The notes: a model not told the origin generated them from the letters alone. DNA of 64,000 bases from Trichostrongylus colubriformis (GCA_963978905.1 OZ022256.1:55600001-55664000), one strand, 5' to 3'; positions 41,613 to 54,550 are shown, numbered from the stretch's first letter. A program made the numbers and translations.

Positions 41613-44539
41613 ACTACCCACCCTTTTTGCAAACCGAAAATTTCACGATAAGGTGAAAATCAACTATTCGCAGCCATCTGGTAGGTAATTTGAAGGGAAA
41701 CTTTTCAAAAGAACGTGGCTCAGAAGTAAATGGTGGACGGCGTCCTTGCCGAGAGGAAGTGTACGTGAAGTGTAAAATGTCAGCAGACCAGCAAATATTT
41801 TCAAGAAAAAACATTGTCTTGTGCTAGGAACGCCAAACTATTGATTGGTTATCCAGTGCAACTTCCGTGCCATTGCAAAGGAAATAAAACTAGGAACCAT
41901 CAACCATAAAACTTTCACAGAAATTCATTGATAAAGGAGGAAAAGGGATCGGTTCCGAAAATAGGGCAAAGAACTTTGCATAAATAGGAATTCACGAGAG
42001 TGGTCACCAACTGTTCCTTATGGTAAATCGCGATGGGCAACTCAGGAAAATTACGATTCTATCGAATTATTGGGGAATCTAACCATAGGAGAATCCTTGC
42101 AGAGGCGCTGTGCCTTCACTTTCTGACAAATCATATGTAATGTATACATGGAATATGTGAAGTGGCCTGAAACCATTTCTTGGCTCCTTATATACTCGGC
42201 CGTGGGATTGCTTGGATCGCGGCGACCAATGCGATCGTGCTCAAGCCACACCATTTCCCTGATCGCGGAGGTTTGGTTGCAGGCGTCCAGCGAATATCGT
42301 CTTCCGAACATGCAACGAGGCTGTCAACGGGTGCGAACATGTCAAAGTATTGATTGTAGAGCCCTAATTGAAGGTGCGCTGTGGCAGTCGCCATCGCGTT
42401 GCCGAGTGTAAACTCACAATTTTGGACTCCGTCCATTCCACTAGAGGGAGGGGCAACTATGAGGATTTCCTAAATCGAAGGGTGGTATCGCAATAAGCGG
42501 GGAGGGGGGGGGGGGCATGCCATTATGGACGCTATTTTTATCTAAGCCTGAAGGGAAGAGGGTATCTTCCTCTCTTCGCTATTGCTCAAGCAAAAGTATA
42601 GGCTTGAGCGTGCAGATGACCCCACAAAAATACCTAAGAGATGTTGGGTATGCAACTTTTTATAAGATGCCCCCCCCCCACCTCACTGCGATAGCAACTA
42701 TTTACGAGGGCTACGACATATGTGAAACGCTGCTCCAACATACGGTGAATCATATGTATCAAAAAGAGTCTAAATTATGAGCAGCAAACACGGTAACGGT
42801 TCTGAAGGAACTGATCTTATAACAGGTGTAAGCCAGGGTGACAGAATAATCCTCTGAAGTAAGTTACCTCGTTTAATAACAGCAATGACAGCTGAACAGC
42901 TGACATCTGCATTTGTCTATTAATAGGCTCACATTAATAACATATTCAAGAAGCCTCGAAAAAAGCTCCCAGAAACTGCAGGGAAATAGAGATCGATAGA
43001 GGGTATTTGTAAGAGTTCCTTCGAGGGTGAAAATACTCCCAGTCTCGACAACAACCTTTTCGCTTGTGTATCACGAACAGCTGACCATTGATAAATACTT
43101 CGCACGAAAAAGTCCGTCATCTTCGATTTTTGGAGGAAGAGAGGGGGCGAGGGGAATGCTTGCAGAAGCTCTATCAGATCTTACGTTACGTGGGATTATG
43201 AAGTGAAATATGTATAATAGAAACGTCCACAAGCATATGGTGCAATGCTGAGAGAAGGTAATAGAGGGATTATATAATAGCTCAAAATGAATATTATTTA
43301 TGCACATAAAGTACTACTTATTCGATAATTTTTATTTGTCATTCACAAAGTGTGCCACTGTCAGCAGTAGTGGACATCAACGAAAGTGCAGAAATCGATG
43401 CAAATAAAAAATGAAGAAGAATGAAAAAAACTATAGGAGCGTAAAGTAAATTACACAACCACATTTTTACATTATCTTGTATCTTGTTATAAAATGAGTT
43501 AGAGACAAAGGGATACGAGCAAAGTAAAAATTCTGTCAAAAGCCGCTGTTGCTCTTCGAAAACAGACCACACCCAGCGAAAAATCATTACTTACTTCAAA
43601 AGAAATGGGAATTCTCGTGGATAACTACTACTGGGCGTCAGACCAAGACTTTTTACAGAGGAATCTCAGACTAGTTGTGAGAAAATCGTTCCACGTAGAG
43701 AAGAAAAACAAATAAATCTCATAATTCTTTGTTGACAAGAACACGTGACGCATCGTACGAATCATTATGTGACCACTCACGATGGAATGTAGGGAATATT
43801 CAAGGAAAAACTCGGGGAATTAAGGATTTTTTTTTGAAAACAATGCGTCTAGCATCTAGCAAGCTTCTAACAAAATCGATTTCATGCTGAAACCTTTTCA
43901 CAAGTGTCATCTACAAATGGCATATTAAGTGAAATAGATGATACGCAAATCAACAAATCATATAAAAAAGACGCCGCCTGTTTCAAATCACACTTTACAA
44001 CGCTTTTGCTCTATGCAGTCGTTTAAGGAATTAAACCCTTTCTCAGTAGCGTAAAGGTTGGAGTAACTTTCAGCTACCATATAAGACCTGAGCTGAGTGA
44101 GCAATATATTATTATTTGTTATCTGATATATGTATGCCTCTTTTCTGTCTATCGACTTTGGGAAAAAAGACTCAGAGGAAAATGTGAAGGAAAAAGGTTT
44201 GAAGTAAAGCCTGAAAGAAGTTTGGAAGGACCAACGCGTAGAAATTTAGCAGCCCATGAAAAGTTATGGTCATGTGAAGTACTGAGGCGTAACGATTAAT
44301 GAAGTCAGCGTAGCAGCCATGGAAACAAACAGACTTGTTCTTTAGAAATATTGATGTCAAGGAAGGAAGGGACACGGCAAGAGACCGGAGATCTAGACTA
44401 TATCAAACGGTAGCTTATCATAGTTACACACATGTGGGTGCATAGAGCAGATAAATGGGCCAGATCTCATCCGTGAAAGCATTCGAACTGAACTTTGCTC
44501 AGAATTGGTGAAAAAAACGAGCTCACGTAAAATCACTGA
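41613..44539. other. Gene-poor stretch
   Basis: Holds a poly-G run at about 42,499-42,516 and a poly-C run at about 42,671-42,679. Overlapping minus-strand ORFs at 42,051-42,436 were considered and rejected. No exon or known repeat is supported in the rest. Confidence 0.4.
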
Positions 44540-44975
44540 GGCAGCGTTCATAGTAGTGGAATTCGCGTTTTTGCATTTCTACGGAATCTGCGGTAATGAT
44601 AAATATACGTTCCGGGTGGTGAAATTGCGGGATTTTCGTTTTTGTGGAATGGTTAAGTGGGTGGAAAAGAATGAGACATGCCTTGATTCCGGGCTTCATC
44701 TAGTCGGGAGAATCAGAAAAAATAAGGATTCCACAATTCTGCATTTTCACATAAAAAACTGATTCCGCATTTCCACTAATACACAATTTCCACTCATGAT
44801 CCGATCAATACGTAATTAATCTTTTTCCGCATATTCCACCATTCCTCACACACTAAAATCTCTCATTCACGCAGTAAGCGAATCCCGCGATTCCCTGAAT
44901 CAATACGTATCTAATCCTTTTCCGCTGATTCCTCTATTCAGCACAAACGCAATTTCCACTAGTGCGAACGCTGCC
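44540..44975. mobile_element. Foldback element J
   Basis: Left GGCAGCGTTCATAGTAGTGG pairs with the inverse of the right end (ccactagtgcgaacgctgcc). Similarity continues inward through 'gaattcgcgttt / aaacgcaatttc' and 'ggaatctgcgg / ccgctgattcc'. About 436 bp, imperfect arms, no ORF signature (44,505-44,762 is a by-product). Confidence 0.65.
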
Positions 44976-45850
44976 GGTGATTTCACCAATTCATTTTCTA
45001 TTCATATAAACATCATAAAGAATCTCACCCTATAAAGGTATTCCTATAGGGTGTTCTTCTAAGAAGTCTGCTCCGGAACCAATCCAAAATAGTAATACCA
45101 CCCCCATCATATTACAAAAAAAACGATAAGCGTTACTGAATATGTAATAAATTCATGACTAAGTGATTCCTTTTACGACTTGCTTCCATTATGCGTCAAT
45201 TATTCAATTTTCAATTAAAAATCCAGTGTAAATGATTGGCAGCAGATTTATGACATTTGACAGACTAATACCTAACTACATAAAACAGAATTGTCGTCCA
45301 AACATGTGTTATTAGGTGGAACAGGTAGTGTGCAAACAATAAATCAATAAGAAGAACATTAACTGCTGTCCAGAAGAGTTGTGTTGTGTAGGGTAGTGCA
45401 ACCGTGGAATTTGTCAACAAAGGCGTGACTCAATAAATGAATGCTTCAATGCGCTGCATGTGGCGGTGTGGCATAGAGGGCTAAAGATCGAGCGGGAAGT
45501 GTTGAATAACTGACGTGCTGAGACTATTGAGGTCGTCCAGACTGCTGCACATCACCCACCGCTGAGCTGGCGATCAAACATGTATAACAATGGTAAGCCA
45601 TTAGTCATATTTGATTAGCGCAGCGTTCTCAACTATTTAGAAAGTCAGATTCCTGGAACATGGAATGCTCCGGTAACAGCAACACCAAAATTGCAATGGA
45701 ACTCTTATTCAGGTACCAGGGAATCATCGCGCACTCCGTCCCACTAATCTCATTACTTCTATAAGATATTTACAATGGACCTCCAAAAAAAACTAGAAAG
45801 CAGAGTTTCATGATTTGAACTATTATCCCGCGAAATTAAGACAACTCCTT
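44976..45850. other. Non-coding stretch
   Basis: Contains a small hairpin (cctataaaggtattcctatagg near 45,030). No supported gene. Confidence 0.4.
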
Positions 45851-46144
45851 AGGCCGCGTTCATACTTTGCGCGCCGACGCAGGCACCGTTGGCGATGGAG
45901 GCACTCCAGTGACGTGCTCCGTTTCCAAAACGCTCGACCCAAGTAGAGTACAGTACAGTGATGATCGTAGCAAGAGCCCACAAATTCTAAACGAATCTCG
46001 GCATAGTTTAGTACCATACTGAAGTGTGGGCGGGGTCAAGCGTTTCACAAACGGAGCGCGTCACCAGAGTGTCGCCGTGGTCGGCAGCGGGCACATAATT
46101 TTGCCGCCGTCGCCGCCGATACGCAATGTATGAACGCGGCCTCA
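45851..46144. mobile_element. Harbinger-like MITE, copy E2
   Basis: Starts TTA-GGCCGCGTTCATACTTTGCG and ends with its inverse, cgcaatgtatgaacgcggcc. An internal inverted pair, 'gacgtgctccgtttccaaaacgctcgacc' (in part) versus 'gtcaagcgtttcacaaacgg', extends the fold. Confidence 0.75.
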
Positions 46145-46429
46145 TCCAGCTAGACTCATTAGACAACCTCGACTCTGAAACCTTGAATCTAGTTTGAATT
46201 CGCCTGATTTTTCTGTTTCCAGGTCAACTCTACTCGAGGAAACTACCAAGGATCGAGTGGTGTGTAGCCTACTAGAGTGGAGCATTTGTCAAGACAATTT
46301 GAAGTTTGAAGAGTACGTGAACCTATAAAGTTAATGAGTTCAATTAAAGATAATCGACAAATTAGCGAAAAATGCTGTATTAAGCCCGCTTGATAGTAAG
46401 AGCAAAAATAGGCAAAGTAATTTACCAGT

Positions 46430-46700
46430 TGAGTAGAGACGCAGCCCAGGCAATCACCTTCAATGGCGGTACAAGCTACTGAGGCCTCGAAGGCACGTTT
46501 ATATGGACGTGAGGATGACGTCACATTGGCTATGTTCCATGCCGCAGCCACTGTACTCCCACTATGAGCAGCTTCCTTGCGCCCCTCTGATTTGTGCTCT
46601 GTCTTTCCCAATCGATATTGGGCGGGAGAACTGTTGAACACCAGGATCAAGCGCTAGTCGGTAAAAGCCGTATCTGGTTTCGTGGATGGAGCCGTATCTG
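46430..46700. repeat. Repeat with perfect CRE-like palindrome, copy 1
   Basis: Shares with 47,925-48,150 the blocks 'gtagagacgcagccca', 'cgtgaggatgacgtcaca' and 'aatcgata'. TGACGTCA is the consensus cAMP-response element. No gene is visibly attached. ORF 46,243-46,650 (minus) is not supported. Confidence 0.45.
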
Positions 46701-47924
46701 GCCCTCTGGAGAGGAGCAGATGCCTAGAAGATATGAGGCAAGAAAGGATTCACATAGAGCGGATGAGTCGAGCGTTGGAGGTGGAGAAATGGTGTATGAT
46801 TGAAAACGTCGGGAAAAGTACCGGGTTGAGTTTATGTAAATGCTGATTGTGAGTTCTACCCTCCCCTATACTTTACTCCCATTGACACCTTTTCGGAGAT
46901 ACAGATCGCACCAAGTCTGCACATCTATGAGGGGACGTATGCTTTGAAGGTAAAAGCCAATGCTGCTGGCGTAGTGAGCATAGGGCGGGACCTTAGGGGT
47001 TACTGGCGTGGGTGATATCTCTAAATCCGATTAATCTGATTATGAACGACTAGGACTTGATGATAATGTGGAAATCTCTACATTCACAGAAGAAATTGGT
47101 TTCACTCATCTATTTCGTCCCTTACCCCGTAGGCAGAGCTGTTAGCCCTCCATAATGCACACAGCGCTATGTCGCATCCACGGAGTAACCCGGAATGCCT
47201 CCGTCTGCTACGTGTTATTACTTAGCGAGTGCTTAATTTGGTGACAGCTGGACGCAAGGGCACACTCAGACGACGCCTCGACTCAACTCCCTTGACCCCC
47301 TTTTCCGCCCCTAATCCCATTATGTAACGTAATAACAGTAATAAAGATATTAAATACATAAAAGTTCACGCCATATCAACACTAATTTTGAGGTCTGATA
47401 GCCACCATTCCTTCCGAAGTGGGTGCAGCCAGAGTATACCGGGAGTCGAGAATTTCTCGACAGGAGGGGGGGGGGAGAGGTCGTATTCAAGCGGACTGAG
47501 CGGGGGAGGGGGTTGTATCTGCAAGAGGTCAGCGATAAGTACTATAATCCAAACTTTCGTCAAGAAGATGACAAGCGAGGGGTATTTCACGACTAATCTC
47601 TGTGTGTGGTGGAAATTGAAATAAATATTTTTCAGGTAAGGACTAGCTATAGAACACATTACACTATAGAGTAGCTATAGAACACATTACAACTACAACA
47701 ATCCGGCAACAGCCACTTGTATTGTAGAGGTCGAAAAAAGGGGAGTGGGTCGTATTTGGTCCTCAGAGGAAAGGGGATCTCGCTGAAGAGGCTATTATCC
47801 TCGGCATCTGGGAGAGCTCTGGGTGTAGCACAGCAAACCCGTTAATGAATGTCTTCGTTATTGAGTGGTCTCATTGGTTGAGTCGTCTTATACTAACAGC
47901 TGCACTTGGCAAAGTGCCAGGAAG
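46701..47924. other. Gene-poor stretch
   Basis: Includes a poly-G run at about 47,463-47,474 and a direct duplication of 'tagctatagaacacattaca' at about 47,646-47,692. No gene supported. Confidence 0.4.
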
Positions 47925-48150
47925 TTCAGCCAGCCGGGTAGAGATGCAGCCCACGCAATTCAGACAGTCCCATGGAAACCAGAGTGAGCGCGAAAGGTCC
48001 GCGGTTTGCTTATACGGTGCGTGAGGATGACGTCACATGTGTTCCCTTAATGGGAAGCTTGCCAATGTCCAGCTTACTTTTGTCCGATCCTTCAATCGAT
48101 AATGTCTGAACTGATGGGCCATCAGCGTCAAGCGTTGGTCGAGGATACCA
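47925..48150. repeat. Repeat with perfect CRE-like palindrome, copy 2
   Basis: Second copy of the unit at 46,430. The block 'gcgtgaggatgacgtcacat' is kept while flanking bases have diverged. Confidence 0.45.
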
Positions 48151-48543
48151 CAAAAGTAGGTACCTAGAATTTGTCCCATTCGTGGGGCGTTTTACGAGGC
48201 ACTGGGGAGCAGTAGGTAGAGGTAGTTTAGAGTAAAGAGTGAGCAGTTAAGATGATCTTCAGCTGAGTGAGGACTGTTGTACTGATTCACTTTTTATTCA
48301 GATCCCTTGATATTCATCGGAAACTGAGATTCGGAATCCCACCCACCATTCGCCTAAACAGAGATGGTCGTATAGAGATCTGCACACCCCTTTGAAGAGG
48401 CACATGATGACAGCCATCATCGCGAGTCGCATCGCAGTCCTTCCAAAAGAGGGAGGTGGTACTGCAGCTGTCGTTTTTAGACATAATTAATTGCATTGAG
48501 CTCGTATTGATATTTCATAATAGTTGGACTGATAGGTTGACAG

Positions 48544-48627
48544 CGGTCATACTTTACGTGTCTGCGTGAGTTGACGCCGGCACCCGCGTCAACTAACGCA
48601 GAAACGTAAAGTATGACCGCGGCCTTA
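48544..48627. mobile_element. Harbinger-like palindrome, copy E3
   Basis: Short copy: 'gcggtcatactttacgtgtctgcg' and the inverse ending cgtaaagtatgaccgcggcc-TTA. Left end slightly eroded. Confidence 0.7.
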
Positions 48628-48809
48628 CCCAATGGAACAAGGCTGGCTACTTGCCAGGCGCTTTAAAGTGATCGCCCCGTAGCTGAGGGGTGGGGCACTC
48701 CCGCCGTGTCACCACACCTTTTATCGGAATGCTTTTCAAAAAAAAGTTGCAGCTATTCTCTCTCAATAAAAACTTAGTAGCAATCAATGTACCACCTGAT
48801 CAGCTAGCT

Positions 48810-48982
48810 TCATTTCTTTCCTGAGACAGCATTGATTGCCTCGGTATTCCAGGGCTGTAATCCACGAATGCAAGTCAAGTAATACTTGTGATCAGGGGTT
48901 TTGAAATAATAGAGAATGGTTTCATGAGAGGCTTGAGTGTCATGCGGGAAGCTTATAAGTTTCATCAGATTCATAAGGGACC
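48810..48982 (-). CDS. Candidate last exon of an unrecognised gene
   Basis: A strong ttttttctcgcag acceptor is followed by an open frame of 57 codons to a TGA at 48,810. It reads SLMNLMKLISFPHDTQ, then TILYYFKTPDHKYYLTC, then GLQPWNTEAINAVSG. Composition and codon use look protein-like, and it begins in phase 1. I do not recognise the family, and no upstream exon was found before 50 kb. May be an orphan exon of a decayed gene. Confidence 0.3.
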
Positions 48983-50151
48983 CTGCGAGAAAAAAATGGC
49001 TGATCCCTTCAGATAAGACGATGGCGTCAGGAAGCATCAAACGCTAGGCCGTTCCACTCTTAACAAGCTACCCAAGTATCGACAAACTCAGGCTACTTTT
49101 TCATTTCATAAAATAATTGCATAAAGAATTCCTGGTTTCGAATTTCTGTGAATAATTATTTATTGGAGGTCATGGCTTCAATTTGCTAGAACTAATCGAA
49201 AAAAAATTATCGGAGAGCAACTGTTCGAGTAACAAGTACGCAACCACATATAGTTTATCGTAATGATGCTATTTTTGGATGATTTCAAAAAACGAATTTT
49301 GATTATTTTCAATTCAATTCTAAATTAGTTGATTTAACTACTAGACAAAGCTTTCGTGTGCTAGTCAAGACATTTTGCCCTGAGCTGATTGATGGATAAA
49401 CGTATGAAGAGAGAAAACCACCACAGAAATATCAAGTGTGGCCGTTCCAGTTGGATGCGACTTTTTGCTCAATAATATTAACACCAACAATAACATGCCG
49501 CCATGGCAAACACATTATGAGCCCAGCTGGAAGACCTTCGAGTGGAAGGCTATGTTACAGTAAATACAGAAAACCAAAGGAAAAATGCCACTATAGAAAC
49601 CACAAAAGACATGAGGAGGAAGTCTTTTTGCCTCTGGAATAGGATGCATCATGTATTCGATTCTCATGTAATGTTCAACGCGAACATCTTTTTACCGATA
49701 AGAAAATTCTTATTAGCCATCCAGATACCTTCACAGAATGGATTCAATCGATTTCATCGGATTTACGAACAGTCTTTTCTGTCGATATATGAAACATTTT
49801 ACAATGAAATCTACGATGGACAATTTTTGGACCCAAAAAGGGATCTAGCTATCAACTGAGTTGATCAGAGGATACTGAACCCTCAGGAGTTCGCACCACG
49901 GTTTGCGATGCGTGTGTGCTAAGGCGCCGTACATAGTACGATACTGTGTGCATCGACAGCACCATACCCTACGCGCAAGGAATGGAACGGCAATCGCTCT
50001 GGGACCCAATTACATAGGCGCCTCTTACACGAACGCACTCCGCGTGCGGCAAGCGTAGACCTCCTTCAGCACCAACAAGCTCCACAAACCATTCAAGTTA
50101 TCATGAAAAATTATATGAAAGTGCCACATCAATGGGGTAAGTAGGCAACAT
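48983..50151. other. Gene-poor stretch
   Basis: ORFs at 49,436-49,859 (plus, two overlapping frames) have no signature. Nothing else can be supported. Confidence 0.35.
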
Positions 50152-50350
50152 TTAAAGACACCAGGAAGGGGTATTTTTGGCTTACTGTAGAACAGACGTA
50201 GTGTGGACGAGTTTGAGTGGCCGCCATTGCACAAACTCGCCAATTTGACGCCTTGGCATGGTGCCAAAAGAAGATGGTTCTATTGTAGATTTGTTTTTTT
50301 CCTTTTAGTTTTTACTTTGTTCTTTCTTATATTGTTCCTAGATGTATTCA
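50152..50350. mobile_element. TTAA MITE family A, left half only (A5)
   Basis: Starts TTAAAGACACCAGGAAGGGG and follows the family to 'ttgttcctagatgtattca', where it is cut by the poly-G foldback element D1. Confidence 0.75.
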
Positions 50351-50351
50351 C

Positions 50352-50577
50352 GGGTCAAATAAAGTCGGGGGGGGGGGGAGGGTGAAGACGCAAATTTTCA
50401 CCTACGTCAAAGCTTCTTTCCCTTCCTAGGGTTAGGCTAAAGCAGATGAGACCTATGCTTTGACAGATGCTTTTTAATGTGGGAGGAGGGGGTATCAATT
50501 TTAGCCTAAGCCTAGTAAGGGAAAGGAGCATCGACGTCGACGCAAAGTTGCGTCTCCCCCCGACTTTATTTGACCCT
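50352..50577. mobile_element. Foldback element D1 with poly-G end
   Basis: Ends GGGTCAAATAAAGTCGGGGG and its inverse, flanking arms that contain gacgcaa...tttgcgtc and cctaggg/ttaggcta blocks. The left arm carries a run of about 12 G. It has interrupted the family A MITE. Copies: 51,867 and 60,635. Confidence 0.8.
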
Positions 50578-51866
50578 TCTGAAATTTTCAGGTATAGAAA
50601 TGCATAATTAAGAAGATCCATAAGTAAACAAGTAAAATATGTCACTAGAAAACAGTCTAAAGAGGAAATAATTCAAAAATAAGGTTACATCAGGCCGAAG
50701 ACAAGCTTCAAATTGAACGAAGCGTGGCTCGGCCATGGAAGCTTGCAGTTTGCACGGAATCGCGCCCTGGGGGCAAATAGCGCCCTAAGGCGCGTTTTTC
50801 AACGCCGGTTTCGTTACACATTGTATCTACCGAACCCATGTGTTTGTTTTCATACGCCATTGTTTTTGTAAACGTTATTCCGCCCTTGCCCCCCTCCCGG
50901 TGCCTTTAAAACGTTGAGTGGGAACATGCAACATTTAAAACGTTGGGTGGGAACATATCTTTTCATGAATATTTAATAGAAAAAAAAAGTAATAAACAGC
51001 AGACAGTGAACAAAAATCACACACTTCGGAGCTTTTTCATTATAACAGGTTGACAGGTACATCCTTGGCAAGTTAGTCATGGAAACGCATGTTACAGTCA
51101 CGTGAAAGTATTGTTCCTTTTCATTTACCAAGTTGTCCACCCCTGCATTAATATAGCACCGGAAGTTGTCTTCAGAAAGAGCCAAGGCAATACTACAAAA
51201 TCAATATACGATCCACTTGCCTTGATTGGGTGAAAAATTATATGATGTAGACAACGTCGGCGCAATCCATCAATCCAGATGGACGGAAGTAATTACACTA
51301 CCAGGAAATGTACTACGTGGTACTAATCGAGATGAATGATCGAAAGGATGGAATCAAGGAGGGAATGCAAGCCACAGAGGGAATGGCCCGATATTGAATA
51401 AGTCGGGCGGTGTAGTCCGTCTACTACAACGGAGATGCATATCTCAGACGGCAGAACGACCACCTGACGACGAATGTCCGCATGAATCATCGTCAACCTA
51501 CGGAACACAACTGAGCAAACATCGACTTAAAAATGGCAGGTTCAAAGGACGTCCAGGGTAAAGAAAGGTTGACATCTGCAATATGACTTTGAAAAAGTTG
51601 TAGATGAATGGGAGAGCGACGGCGGTTCTCATAGAAAAGGGTGTGAATCCATCCATTCACAGGGGGACAATTAAATGACTCATACACAGAACTTCATATA
51701 ACTGCATATTTCTGCACTGTACTCTTATCGATTACTTCGCATGGCAACAATTACGCACATGGACTTTGTTCGCGCGGAAAAGTGTTCACTAATTACCTTT
51801 GTAGCCGTGGAAGAACGTAACCAAGACGGATGTGGTGGGTGAAATCGGCTCGGAAGTGGGGCTGGA
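50578..51866. other. Gene-poor stretch
   Basis: A MITE-A-like end (ccctcccggtgcctttaaaacg) lies at about 50,892-50,916. A direct repeat of 'acgttgrgtgggaacat' follows at 50,912-50,960. ORFs at 51,323-51,687 (minus) have no support. Confidence 0.35.
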
Positions 51867-52106
51867 AAGAGCATCTTCACGGACGTCGAAGCTCCTTTCC
51901 TTCCCTACGCTTCACGGACGTCGAAGCTCCTTTCCTTCCCTAGGCTTGGGCTAAAGTGGATGAGACAAATGCCTTTAGATGCTTTTTCATGCAGAAGGAG
52001 GGGATATGAATTCTAGCCTAAGCCAAGAGAGGGAGATGAGCTTTGACGTTGACGAGAAGTTGCGTCTTCACCCCCCCCCCCCCCCCCCCCGACTCCATTT
52101 AACCTC
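51867..52106. mobile_element. Foldback element D2 with poly-C end
   Basis: Shares 'cggacgtcgaagctcctttc', 'ggcttgggctaaag' and 'agcctaagcc' with D1 and D3. Contains a two-fold tandem of a 36-bp unit beginning cttcacggacgtcgaagctc (51,875-51,946) and a run of about 21 C near the right end. Confidence 0.75.
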
Positions 52107-54486
52107 TATTACATGCTTATTTGCCAATTTTAATATATCAAAAGCACTAGAGGGGAGGAGGCCTTTTTTTATAACCCTTCTAAATCAATGGTTGGCCTTA
52201 TCATGTAACAGATTAGCTGGCGCTTAACTTGTGAAGGAGAGAGGGGACAAGGAAACGCCTTTAAAGGATTGATACCGTAGATTTAGTAATCAATGAACAT
52301 GTATGATCTCGTATCGCGCTAATGTCTAACATTTAAGTAAAGACATGTAGTTGTTCAATATTCAACAAGTTCACCCCCCTGACTGGCATAGCACCACATT
52401 AGCATACCGCAGATCCCTCTAACCCATTGCACCCCCCTTTTTCCAGTGTAAGCTGGCGAACTGACATCAACAGGTGTGTCCAGTGTTCGTCTACTCCTTG
52501 CCATAATTTTAATAGGCACATGATTCGGTTCTCCTTTTCACCACTTTCCTACAGCCTTTATGTACTTTCATTCCTCAACAGGTGGTATAGGGATTTTAAA
52601 GTCGATTATTAACTAAAAGGCGTCATTAATAAGTAGAGAAATAAAAAAGTTGATTTTTTCTATCAGTTCAAGTGACGAAAAGAATAATCACTTTTAATCT
52701 CATAGGATCACTTTAAAGCCGCTTCAAAGTGCACTATTCAGTGGACGTGAACTGCTTCACAACGGAACATTTAATCTAGTGCGCCCTGGGAATGAAAAAC
52801 CAGAATCAGGTCTCGAAAACATAGAAAAAGAAAGGAATTATGGCGTTGTGTCAGAGGCCCAAGCACTCTCTAGCAACTGCGATGTTCTGTGCGCATATGT
52901 AGGAACTTGCAATGATTCATCCTTTCATCGATGAATTATGGCTGAGAATCAGGTGTTAGACGAATACCCTGCGAACATCGTGTTATGGATCTATTTTTCC
53001 ATTTTTCTACTATTACATCTCTTATGAATAGAAAAATTAAAGCCGGCTCTCCGAAAAATGTTTTACACCTACGAGAAATCCGTAGCTGAGTATAAAGATG
53101 AGAGTTTATAATATCTTTAGGACAGGCTCGCATCGCACTGTGCGGCGTGTGGCGCGATGCGTGCTAGTTAGAGGCGAGCATTTTATTGGCTCTGAAACGA
53201 TTACAGTGTGCAGATTACAGATTACAGTGTAGTTAAAAGGCGCCCTATTTCAGGCGTCCTAGGACCACCTATGCACCGCGTCCCTAATACGCAGCTAATC
53301 TGTTGCAGGATAAGGCCGCACCCAGACGCGGAATAGTGCTCTGAAAGTACACACCGTGAAGAGATCTTTCCCTGACAAGAGGACATCAAACTTTGTAAGT
53401 TCAGAGAATCACCAGAAAAACCCACTCCATTCCGAGAGAATTATAACCCAGAATTTATGAGGCAGTTGAAAACCAGTTTACCGAAGGCACAGCCTGACGA
53501 TAGTGTCATCTATGTACGTTTTCAAAGGCATTAACGCTCCTAGTGAGGGGAATAGACAAACTTCGCGACTTCGGGACCATGTGACTATGCGATGGAAGAG
53601 GCACAGGGCAATCTGGGAGGACCAATTCATCAAATGCTCACCACTGCCTTTTTTTGACAATTCTGACATTAGCAAAATTGTTATTGAAAAATGAAGTTGA
53701 CAGATATTCTTGGATCGTGCTATCACGTCGCAGATGCAGCTTATGAATGACGCCTTCATACTCTGCGGCGCTGACGCTAGCATTGACGCCGGCAGGATGT
53801 CGGACAAATCTTCGCGTCTCACATCGTATTCCGTGTCGATCAGACTGATTTCTGCCCGTCCAGAGCTGCCGGTATATAAGCTGCAGGTGACGACGGACAG
53901 AATACAATCTGATATAGGCGACCTAAGGCCAATCTCAGGCCAACCGATAAATGTCATCTGGAAGGGCTATGAGAGTGTGCATTTGGTCTGTCATATCATA
54001 GTCTGCCGTAATCACGGGAAGGGGGGGGGGTCTTATCACTAGTATCGGTATGGATGGAAGGGTCGTATTTAGAAAATTACCCTCAACGCAATTCTTGATC
54101 TTGATGGAAGCTACATTGAGAGCTCGAAAGTGATTTGCGCATGGCATATAGCAGCATGCGTTATCAACATCGACAGAAGTACCGATTAGTGGGAAATGAC
54201 GACAAACAATAGAACTGAAGCTAAGTTCAATCACTAAGATTACTAAGACAACTAGGGTTGTGCGACACCCAGGAAATCATTAGTAGGGAGGTTGTCAAAA
54301 AAGTAAAGCATGTAGATAATAAAGCTGATCGCCTTTTCACGGAAGTGTCTACTTCCGATAGCTTCCTTCTTCGCTCCTAATTGCTTTTCATTCTACACTC
54401 ATATTGTGTAAGACGCTTGTGGAGGACGTTTATTGTTGAGCGGCTAATACAGTCGTTGCAGTGGCAGAATGCTAATCAAACGGTGT
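52107..54486. other. Gene-poor stretch
   Basis: No supported gene. ORFs on both strands at 53,478-54,042 mirror each other. A fragment resembling the Harbinger-like ends (cgccttcatactctgcggcgctgacgc) lies near 53,750. 'agattacagtgt' is repeated at 53,205-53,230. A poly-G run lies at about 54,018-54,028. Confidence 0.4.
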
Positions 54487-54550
54487 GAGGAACTTGAGCG
54501 TGACTCTAAGTGTAAGTCTCAATTGACTCAGAGTCACGCTCAAGTTCCTC
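54487..54550. repeat. Perfect 21-bp-arm hairpin
   Basis: gaggaacttgagcgtgactct (54,487-54,507) is exactly inverted at 54,530-54,550, leaving a 22-base loop. No coding context. Confidence 0.85.

Noticed and set aside
42051..42436. Minus-strand ORFs with a stretch (TSAIREMVWLEHDRIG) loosely like the CAP/SCP family motif
   Set aside because: No other CAP motif or the expected cysteines follow, the two overlapping frames compete, and there are no good splice sites.
44500..44980. Apparent degenerate tandem repeat of 'ttccgc..ttccac' motifs, considered as CRISPR-like or satellite DNA
   Set aside because: Spacing is irregular and the pattern is explained by the imperfect arms of foldback element J.
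53478..54042. Long ORFs on both strands
   Set aside because: They mirror each other, lack splice signals and family motifs, and overlap a MITE-like end.
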